DNA of 11,892 nucleotides from JBEINZ01 sp040377825 (GTDB lineage Bacteria; Pseudomonadota; Alphaproteobacteria; Rhizobiales; Ancalomicrobiaceae): assembly GCA_040377825.1 (NCBI GenBank), contig JBEINZ010000075.1, positions 1 to 11,892 of the forward strand, in the 5' to 3' direction. Shown piece after piece: positions 6,895-11,892 of the stretch; position 1 is the first letter of the stretch, and each line of letters opens with the position of its first letter. Under the pieces are notes generated by a model. That model had not been told where the DNA came from and did no database searches. It saw only the letters and a list, made by a program, of their open reading frames with translations. Both the position numbers and the translations under genes were made by a program.

Positions 6895-8088
6895 TCAGAT
6901 GATTGCGAGCCGACGGCCGACACGCTCGAAGGCTGCGAGCGCGCGGTCGATATCGGCGTCGGAAAGCGCCGCCGACATTTGCGTGCGGATGCGGGCGCGG
7001 CCCTTGGGCACGACGGGGAAGGCAAAGCCGATTACGTAGACCCCCTCCTCGAAGGCTTCGCGCGCGAAATCCTGCGCGATCCGCGCCTCGCCAAGCATGA
7101 TCGGCACGATCGGATGCTCGCCGGACAAAAGATCGAAGCCGAGACGTGTCATCTCGGCGCGAAATCGCTTGGCATGTCCGAAGAGCCTTGCGCGACGCTC
7201 TTCCTCGGCCTCGGCAATGCGGATCGCGGCGATGGCGGCGCCGACGATCGGAGGCGGTAGGGCATTGGAGAAAAGATAGGGACGCGAGCGCTGGCGCAGC
7301 AGATCAACCACGGGCTTGGCCGCCGCCACGAACCCGCCCGCCGAGCCGCCCAATGCCTTGCCGATCGTACCGGTCAGAATGTCGACCTTCACCCCGTGCA
7401 AGGCACCCGTACCGCGCCCTTCCGGTCCGATGAAGCCCGTCGCGTGGCAATCGTCGACCATCAGGAGCGCGTCATGGCGGTCGGCGATGGCGCGGATCGA
7501 CGCGAGATCGGCGATGAAGCCATCCATGGAAAACACGCCGTCGGTCGCCACCACGATCCGCCGCGCCCCGGCCGCGCGCGCTTCCTTCAGTGTGTCTTCC
7601 AATGCGTTCAAATCCCGGTTCGGATACCGATAACGCCGCGCCTTGGAAAGGCGAATGCCGTCGATGATCGAGGCATGGTTCAGCGCATCCGAAACGATCG
7701 CGTCCTCTTCGCCGAAGAGCGGCTCGAAGACGCCGCCATTGGCGTCGAAGCAGGCAGCGTAGAGGATCGAGTCCTCTTGGCCGACATAGTCGGCGATTGT
7801 CGCCTCAAGGTCGCGGTGGATGTCCTGCGTGCCGCAGACGAATCGCACGGAGGCCATGCCAAGCCCGTGATCGTCGAGGGCTCGTTTTGCGGCCGCGACG
7901 AGGCGAGGATCATCGGCGAGCCCCAGATAGTTATTGGCGCAAAGATTGACGACGCTGCGCGGGCCGGACGCGGTTTCCACCGTGATCTCGCCCGACTGCG
8001 GCGATGTGATCGGCCGCTCCACCTTGTAGAGATTGTCGGCGCGTAGCTGATCGAGTTCCGCCGAAACCGCCGCGAGAAACGCCGTCAT
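6895..8088 (-). CDS. kbl: Glycine C-acetyltransferase (2-amino-3-ketobutyrate CoA ligase)
   Basis: 397-residue PLP enzyme of the alpha-oxoamine synthase family. It cleaves 2-amino-3-ketobutyrate with CoA to glycine and acetyl-CoA, completing threonine breakdown begun by Tdh. Visible features are NLCANNYLGLA (48-58), the ring-stacking H138 in ALNHAS, D212 and H215 in VDDCHATGF, and the Schiff-base lysine K244 in TGTIGKALGG, the same number as in the E. coli enzyme. The start at 8088 was chosen over an in-frame ATG at 8106 because AGGAG lies six bases upstream of it, while the longer frame has no ribosome binding site; the resulting length is also close to E. coli Kbl (398). It is followed by tdh 20 bases later. 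Upstream lie an 11-codon mini-ORF and the quinone reductase gene end, about 100 bases away. Related enzymes (BioF, HemA, SPT) are less likely given the tdh partner. Confidence 0.96.
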   Translation of the reverse strand: MTAFLAAVSAELDQLRADNLYKVERPITSPQSGEITVETASGPRSVVNLCANNYLGLADDPRLVAAAKRALDDHGLGMASVRFVCGTQDIHRDLEATIADYVGQEDSILYAACFDANGGVFEPLFGEEDAIVSDALNHASIIDGIRLSKARRYRYPNRDLNALEDTLKEARAAGARRIVVATDGVFSMDGFIADLASIRAIADRHDALLMVDDCHATGFIGPEGRGTGALHGVKVDILTGTIGKALGGSAGGFVAAAKPVVDLLRQRSRPYLFSNALPPPIVGAAIAAIRIAEAEEERRARLFGHAKRFRAEMTRLGFDLLSGEHPIVPIMLGEARIAQDFAREAFEEGVYVIGFAFPVVPKGRARIRTQMSAALSDADIDRALAAFERVGRRLAII

Positions 8089-8094
8089 GCCCTG

Positions 8095-8099
8095 CTCCT
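8095..8099 (-). promoter_or_regulatory. Ribosome binding site fixing the kbl start
   Basis: AGGAG on the minus strand, six bases before the ATG at 8088. The alternative ATG at 8106 follows two stop codons in a row and has no such site. Confidence 0.7.
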
Positions 8100-8109
8100 T
8101 GGCCATTCA

Positions 8110-8145
8110 TCACGCATGATCCATGGGCTCTTGGCGAATGTCCAT
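8110..8145 (-). CDS. Possible 11-codon upstream ORF ahead of kbl
   Basis: Reads MDIRQEPMDHA and then two consecutive TGA codons, the second directly followed by an ATG in frame with kbl. GGAAGG stands seven bases upstream of its ATG, which is a fair ribosome binding site. Such a leader could couple translation or regulate the kbl-tdh operon, but it is not threonine- or glycine-rich, so classic attenuation is not indicated. Chance is a real alternative. Confidence 0.25.
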   Translation of the reverse strand: MDIRQEPMDHA

Positions 8146-8188
8146 GCCGAGACCTTCCGCCGGCAAAAACATCCGACCGCGAAGGCGA

Positions 8189-8779
8189 CTATAACCGAGC
8201 CATCTCCGCGCGCACCCGCTTCAGATGCGCCGATAGCCGGTTCGGCGTGACCCGGTCCATGTCGTGCAGAGTCAGCATGCGAAAGCGAAGGGACTTCGAG
8301 CAGAAATGGGCAATGCCACGCTTCAGCAGGCGCCGCACCGGGTCGCCCATATAGAGCTTTACGGCATACCAGGGCGAACCGGTTGTCGTCAGCGCCACCA
8401 TCACGCGGATATTGGTGAGGCGCGGCACGATCCGACCGCCGGCAAGATCGTGGCCGAAGGCGACGCCGGGGGCGAGCACGCGGTCGAAGAAGCCTTTCAG
8501 GATGGCGGGAAAATTGAACCACCATTGCGGAAAGACCAGTACGAGACCGTCGGCACATTGCAAGCGCGCGACATAATCGGTGACGCTGCTGGTGTCGTAT
8601 GGCTGATCGAAGTAGCCGCGCCGCTCGGCTGCCGAAAGGCGCGGATCGAAATTGTCGGCGTAGAGATCGATGAGGTCCACTTCATGGCCGGCCTCTTGAA
8701 GCGCGGCGCGCGCGGTTGCGGCAACGGAGGCGGCGAAGCTTTCGCCAAGGGGGTGCGCGAGGACAAGGAGGATCCGCAT
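8189..8779 (-). CDS. Flavodoxin-fold NAD(P)H:quinone oxidoreductase family protein
   Basis: 196-residue cytoplasmic flavoprotein of the Flavodoxin_2 group (NQO1, MdaB, KefF-type). The first strand and phosphate loop read ILLVLAHPLGESFA (residues 3-16). The block FPQWWFNFPAILKGFFDRVL (83-102), which shapes the flavin and substrate pocket, is the clearest family mark, followed by GVAFG and LTTTGSPWYAV near 105-140. Members reduce quinones by two electrons using NAD(P)H; the exact substrate is unknown. The start ATG shares one base with the mobB stop (TAATG), and a GGAG lies about 11 bases upstream, so it is translationally coupled to mobB. A shared role with the molybdenum-cofactor genes is not known and may only reflect operon position. 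KefF seems less likely because no KefC-type antiporter is nearby. Confidence 0.88.
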   Translation of the reverse strand: MRILLVLAHPLGESFAASVAATARAALQEAGHEVDLIDLYADNFDPRLSAAERRGYFDQPYDTSSVTDYVARLQCADGLVLVFPQWWFNFPAILKGFFDRVLAPGVAFGHDLAGGRIVPRLTNIRVMVALTTTGSPWYAVKLYMGDPVRRLLKRGIAHFCSKSLRFRMLTLHDMDRVTPNRLSAHLKRVRAEMARL

Positions 8780-9306
8780 TATCGATTGGACTCCGAGATC
8801 GTGAGATACCGCTCTTGCACGAGATCGGCGATCGCCGCGATATCGTTGAGCCCGAACACTGGCAGGCCCGTCGGATTGTCCGCCGCCTCAACCTCGTGAT
8901 CCGTCGCGATCGCGACGATCGTCGGGTCGATCGGCGCCAGCGCGACGTTCGCGGCCGCTCGCCGCCGCACTTCGAGTTTGGGATGCGGCTCCCGCTTATA
9001 GCCTTCGACGACGACGAGATCGACCGGGGAAAGCCGCGCGAGGATCTCGCCGAGCGGCGGTTCGGCCTTGCCGCGCAATTCGTGCATCAGCGCCCAACGG
9101 GTCTCGGCGACGACGGCGACCTCGATGGCGCCGGCCTCGCGATGGCGGAAACTGTCGCGGCCCGGATGATCGATGTCCACCGCGTGGTGCGCATGCTTGA
9201 CCGTCGAAACGCGTCGGCCTCGACGGGTCAATTCGGCGACGAGGCGCTCCACCATCGTGGTCTTGCCGGAATTCTTCCAGCCGGTCACGCCGAAAATCGG
9301 GATCAT
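8779..9306 (-). CDS. mobB: Molybdopterin-guanine dinucleotide biosynthesis adaptor MobB
   Basis: 175-residue P-loop GTP-binding protein that assists MobA in attaching GMP to molybdopterin for bis-MGD enzymes. The Walker A motif is GWKNSGKTT (residues 9-17); VKHAHH with a following DHPGRDSFRHREAGA (about 37-61) and VVVEGYKREPHPKLEV (98-113) are typical MobB blocks. The ATG at 9306 gives the usual MobB beginning (MIPIFGVTGW); in-frame starts at 9381 or 9354 would overlap fdhD and add an atypical tail. No Shine-Dalgarno is visible; instead a 5-codon mini-ORF links the fdhD stop to this start. It is 10 bases from fdhD and overlaps the quinone reductase gene by one base. MobA is not in the window. 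Confidence 0.93.
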   Translation of the reverse strand: MIPIFGVTGWKNSGKTTMVERLVAELTRRGRRVSTVKHAHHAVDIDHPGRDSFRHREAGAIEVAVVAETRWALMHELRGKAEPPLGEILARLSPVDLVVVEGYKREPHPKLEVRRRAAANVALAPIDPTIVAIATDHEVEAADNPTGLPVFGLNDIAAIADLVQERYLTISESNR

Positions 9307-9316
9307 GGTTGCGCGG

Positions 9317-10171
9317 TCATTCGGATGGGAGCTTGACGCGGCTCGGCGCGGCATAGACCGTGAACCGACCCTCGCGGGCAAAGGCGCAGAGCCCGACGCC
9401 CGCTTCTTCGGCGAATTCGACGGCGAGCGCGGTCGGCGCGGAGACCGACGCGATCAACGGCGCACCGGCGGCCGCCGTTTTGTGCACCATTTCGTAGGAG
9501 CAGCGCGAGGAGACGACGACGAACCCGGTGCCGGCATCGATCCTCGAGCGCGCGAGATGGCCAACCAGCTTGTCGAGCGCATTGTGGCGGCCGACATCCT
9601 CGCGCACCGCGACCAGCGTTCCATCCGCGCGCGCGAAGGCCGCCGCATGGACCGCGCCCACATCGCGATTGAGCGTCTGCCGCTCCGGGAAAGCCTGCAT
9701 GGCGGCATGGATCGCGTCCGGCGCGATCGACAGGTCCGAACCGACCTTTGCAACAGGCCTCAGCGCCTCCGCGATACTATCGACGCCGCAAAGCCCGCAG
9801 CCGGTTCGCCCGGCGAGATTGCGCCGACGCGCGCGAAGGTCCGCGAAGCGGCTGGCGGCTATGCGCATGCGAACTTCCGCGCCGCGCGGCAGGCGCTCGA
9901 CCTCGATGTCGTGCAACTCGTCGATCGAGCCGAGAATGCCCTCGGTCAGGGAGAAGCCAAGCGCGAAATCTTCCAGATCCGCCGGCGTCGCCATCATCAC
10001 AGCATAGGACAGCTCGTTGAAAACGAGCGCGACGGGATCTTCCTCCGCGATCGTCTCGACCCGTCGATCAGGCCGACCGGCGGCGACGCGCAAGGCCGAC
10101 ACCGCGCGCGCGCCCGGCGACACGGACTCTGGCAACTGTGACTCTGGCGGCAAAGCGACGGGCCGGTTCAC
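9317..10171 (-). CDS. fdhD: Formate dehydrogenase accessory sulfurtransferase FdhD
   Basis: 284-residue cytoplasmic factor that transfers sulfur from IscS to the molybdenum cofactor, required for formate dehydrogenase activity. The conserved CxxC pair sits in RTGCGLCGVDS (about C125 and C128 in this numbering). Other family blocks are EEDPVALVFNE, PADLEDFALGFSLTEGI, REDVGRHNALDKLVG and SSRCSYEMVHKTA. The start was set at a GTG at 10171, which has GAGG eight bases upstream; in-frame GTGs at 10177 and 10180 would add two or three residues and are also possible. It sits 10 bases upstream of mobB, and the two act on the same cofactor. A 28-codon ORF fills the gap to mrp. No formate dehydrogenase subunit gene is visible, so its client lies elsewhere. 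Confidence 0.94.
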   Translation of the reverse strand: MNRPVALPPESQLPESVSPGARAVSALRVAAGRPDRRVETIAEEDPVALVFNELSYAVMMATPADLEDFALGFSLTEGILGSIDELHDIEVERLPRGAEVRMRIAASRFADLRARRRNLAGRTGCGLCGVDSIAEALRPVAKVGSDLSIAPDAIHAAMQAFPERQTLNRDVGAVHAAAFARADGTLVAVREDVGRHNALDKLVGHLARSRIDAGTGFVVVSSRCSYEMVHKTAAAGAPLIASVSAPTALAVEFAEEAGVGLCAFAREGRFTVYAAPSRVKLPSE

Positions 10172-10177
10172 GGGCAC

Positions 10178-10183
10178 CACCTC
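10178..10183 (-). promoter_or_regulatory. Ribosome binding site for fdhD
   Basis: GAGGTG on the minus strand. GAGG is eight bases from the GTG at 10171, and the GTG at 10180 forms part of the site itself, which is why the shorter start is preferred. Confidence 0.45.
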
Positions 10184-10195
10184 GGTTATGACATC

Positions 10196-10282
10196 CTATA
10201 GATAGCGCGATTTCATCGGCCTGCGAGCCAAACCGCCGAAACCGCGCCGCCAAGTCTCGAGGATCACGCCCGCACGATCCAT
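10196..10282 (-). CDS. Possible 28-residue coupled ORF between mrp and fdhD
   Basis: The mrp stop and this ATG overlap as TGATG, the usual arrangement for termination-reinitiation. The frame encodes 28 residues (MDRAGVILETWRRGFGGLAR then RPMKSRYL) and ends 24 bases before the fdhD GTG. The peptide is strongly basic, with two RR pairs. I do not recognise a family. There is no independent Shine-Dalgarno, so expression would depend on coupling to mrp. It may simply be chance in GC-rich DNA. Confidence 0.3.
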   Translation of the reverse strand: MDRAGVILETWRRGFGGLARRPMKSRYL

Positions 10283-11406
10283 CATTCGAAAACGATACGC
10301 GGCGGTGGCTTGGCAACGCTGCCGCTCGCCAATTGTTGCCAGACCTTCGCGGCGATGTCGCGGTAAAGCCGCGAATGCACGCCGTCGGGGTCGACGACCA
10401 GCACCGGCAAGCCGGAATCGGCGCGTTCACGGATCTCCATGGTCAGGGGAATTTCGCCGAGGAACGGCACGCCGAGCCGTTCGGCCTCGTGCCGCGCGCC
10501 GCCATGGGCAAAGATATCGTGCCGCGAGCCGCAGTTCGGGCAGATGAAATAGCTCATGTTCTCGACGATGCCGAGAATGGGCACGTTGGTTTTCTGGAAC
10601 ATGGCGACGCCGCGCCGCGCGTCGAGCAGCGCGAGATCCTGCGGGGTCGACACGATGACCGCGCCGGCGAGCGGCACCTGCTGCGCCATGGTCAGCTGCG
10701 CGTCGCCGGTGCCCGGCGGCATGTCGACGACGAGCACGTCGAGCTCGCCCCAATCGACCTCGCGCAGCATCTGCGTGATCGCGGACATGACCATCGGGCC
10801 GCGCCAGACCATGGGCGTCTCCTCATCGACGAGGAACCCGATCGACATGACCTTGACGCCATATCCTTCGAGCGGCTCGAGGATGCGGCCTGCCTTAAGC
10901 GTCGGTCGGCCCTTCAGCGCAAAGAGCTTGGGCATCGAGGGGCCGTAGATATCGGCATCGAGCACGCCGACCCTCAGGCCTTGCGATTTCAGCGCGAGGG
11001 CAAGATTGCAGGCCGTGGTGGACTTGCCGACGCCACCCTTGCCCGAGGCGACCGCGATAATGTGGGTGACGCCGGGCAATCCTCGGCTTTGAGGGGTTCG
11101 CGGCGCGTCTGGCGCCGGACGCGGAGCCGGCTGCCCGGCGGATTGCGCGGCGCCCTTCGGTGCCTCGGCCGTCAGCGAAACCGTGACGCCGGCCACGTCG
11201 GGCAACTCGGCGACGGCCGTTTCCGCCGCCTTGCGCAGGGCTTCGAGTTCGCGGGCGCGCGTCGGATCGACCGCGATGGAGAAATAGACCTTGCCGGCAT
11301 GGATCACGATCTCCGACAAGGCCCCGGAGGCGGCCAGCGAGACGCGGCCATCCGGGCCCGGGACCGTGGCAAGACGAGCAAGGACGGCTTCGCGGGTGAC
11401 GGGCAT
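10282..11406 (-). CDS. mrp: Iron-sulfur cluster carrier ATPase, Mrp/ApbC family
   Basis: 374-residue cytoplasmic ATPase that binds a labile [4Fe-4S] cluster at its dimer interface and delivers it to apo-proteins. Domain order: an N-terminal MIP18/DUF59-type domain (about 1-80), a proline/alanine-rich linker (about 83-108) and a P-loop ATPase of the MinD/ParA class. The deviant Walker A is GKGGVGKST (122-130); DADIYGPSMPKLF (150-162), VVDMPPGTGDAQLT (226-239) and the cluster-binding CPNC (289-292) follow. The start at 11406 is an ATG with GGAG nine bases upstream; a TTG at 11421 would swallow that site. It is the first gene of the minus-strand block leading to fdhD and mobB, whose clients (formate dehydrogenases and related enzymes) need both Fe-S clusters and molybdenum cofactor. 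The 223 bases between it and the divergent small gene presumably hold promoters. Confidence 0.95.
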   Translation of the reverse strand: MPVTREAVLARLATVPGPDGRVSLAASGALSEIVIHAGKVYFSIAVDPTRARELEALRKAAETAVAELPDVAGVTVSLTAEAPKGAAQSAGQPAPRPAPDAPRTPQSRGLPGVTHIIAVASGKGGVGKSTTACNLALALKSQGLRVGVLDADIYGPSMPKLFALKGRPTLKAGRILEPLEGYGVKVMSIGFLVDEETPMVWRGPMVMSAITQMLREVDWGELDVLVVDMPPGTGDAQLTMAQQVPLAGAVIVSTPQDLALLDARRGVAMFQKTNVPILGIVENMSYFICPNCGSRHDIFAHGGARHEAERLGVPFLGEIPLTMEIRERADSGLPVLVVDPDGVHSRLYRDIAAKVWQQLASGSVAKPPPRIVFE

Positions 11407-11415
11407 TGGGATGGG

Positions 11416-11419
11416 CTCC
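11416..11419 (-). promoter_or_regulatory. Ribosome binding site fixing the mrp start
   Basis: GGAG on the minus strand, nine bases before the ATG at 11406. It lies inside the five-residue extension that the TTG at 11421 would give, so the ATG is preferred. Confidence 0.55.
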
Positions 11420-11629
11420 AAACATGCGACGATCGCGCCGGGCGGATCAATGGTGCTTCGTTGGGTTAGATACCGGCCGGTGGTCGTCCGTCAACGCGTG
11501 ATCGACTTTGGCTCCAAGGTTTTGAGGCCGCCAGCTGGGCTCGATGCCGCGCATGCCGACGGTTCCCTTTACAGCCGCGCGGGGCTGCACTACCTCAATG
11601 ATCGGACAAGAAAAACCGAGGAGGAATTC

Positions 11630-11752
11630 ATGCGCGCGATCGTTTCGGCCGCCTTTGTCGCCGTGGCGCTGGCTTTTGGAGCGTCGTTCGTGCTGGAGGG
11701 CTATCAGAAGCCGGTTTCCAACGCTTTCCAGACGAGCGGCGTACGGCTCTAA
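11630..11752 (+). CDS. 40-residue single-pass membrane or secreted peptide
   Basis: The product MRAIVSAAFVAVALAFGASF... is 40 residues: one hydrophobic helix (about 4-22) followed by a short polar tail containing EGYQKPVSNAFQTSGVRL. It looks like an uncleaved signal anchor or a signal peptide with a tiny mature part. The ribosome binding site AGGAGG (11619-11624), five bases before the ATG, is the best in the window and is the strongest argument that this is real; the frame is short enough to be missed by automated callers. A TTTACA at 11568-11573 could be a -35 box, but no good -10 follows. It diverges from mrp. I do not recognise the family and no function is proposed; similar tiny membrane proteins are common in Hyphomicrobiales. 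Confidence 0.6.
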   Translation: MRAIVSAAFVAVALAFGASFVLEGYQKPVSNAFQTSGVRL

Positions 11753-11815
11753 TCAGCTCAAGCACGTCTTATCGGTTGGGTGAGTCCATCCCGATCAGAA
11801 TCCTCGACTCTTTAA

Positions 11816-11838
11816 CCTTCTCCCTCAAGGGGAGAAGG
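11816..11838. repeat. Palindromic REP-like element (CCTTCTCCC/GGGAGAAGG)
   Basis: Perfect 9-bp inverted repeat CCTTCTCCC and GGGAGAAGG around the loop TCAAG, 63 bases past the 40-codon gene. Elements with this core are, to my knowledge, scattered in many copies in alphaproteobacterial intergenic DNA. It may also help end transcription of the small gene, but no T-run follows. Confidence 0.6.
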
Positions 11839-11892
11839 CGGTAAACGCGATACATTTAGGGTTGTGGATTCGATTGCCTCCTCGCTCTGCCA

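Noticed and set aside
10333..11469. Plus-strand open frame opposite mrp (378 codons)
   Set aside because: Antisense shadow of a clear Mrp protein; no ribosome binding site and no recognisable fold.
11568..11596. Sigma-70-like promoter (TTTACA, 17 bases, TACCTC) for the 40-codon gene
   Set aside because: The -10 hexamer is poor and the spacer contains a small GC-rich inverted repeat; not strong enough to annotate as a promoter.
1..11892. CRISPR array, tRNA, rRNA, insertion sequence or retron
   Set aside because: No spaced direct repeats, cloverleaf-like segment, transposase motif or reverse-transcriptase motif was seen on either strand.

Overview
This is chromosomal DNA from a GC-rich alphaproteobacterium. 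The order is probably Hyphomicrobiales (Rhizobiales), inferred from protein similarity to rhizobial and methylotroph homologues and from GTG/TTG starts; the genus cannot be told. No rRNA, tRNA, CRISPR array, transposase or intact mobile element is visible.

Layout. Positions 1-900 are an accessory-looking, less GC-rich patch on the minus strand: a small hypothetical gene overlapping a DUF2335-type membrane protein gene. Positions 1134-4998 (minus) hold a cytoplasmic Hsp70-like ATPase (YegD type), glutaryl-CoA dehydrogenase (gcdH) and a family III CoA-transferase; the last two form a likely glutarate/glutaryl-CoA degradation pair. Positions 4999-5410 are non-coding and contain a long interrupted palindrome. 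A small four-helix DoxX-like membrane protein follows at 5411-5782 on the plus strand. It converges on a block of six minus-strand genes running from 11406 down to 5846: mrp (Fe-S carrier ATPase), fdhD, mobB, a flavodoxin-fold NAD(P)H:quinone oxidoreductase, kbl and tdh. A 40-codon membrane/secreted peptide gene diverges from mrp at the right end, and a palindromic repeat follows it.

How the genes work together. Kbl and Tdh are the two-step threonine-to-glycine plus acetyl-CoA pathway. Mrp, FdhD and MobB are maturation factors for iron-sulfur and molybdenum (bis-MGD) enzymes such as formate dehydrogenase, although no such enzyme is in the window. GcdH and the CoA-transferase would convert glutarate via glutaryl-CoA to crotonyl-CoA.

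Most noteworthy: Tdh has lost all four structural-zinc cysteines while keeping the catalytic zinc site; several junctions carry tiny ORFs that overlap the stop of the gene before and, in two cases, the start of the gene after; a long palindrome precedes the DoxX-like gene; and the left-edge DUF2335 pair is poorly characterised. I found no convincing new multi-gene system; most of the window is ordinary metabolism and cofactor maturation.
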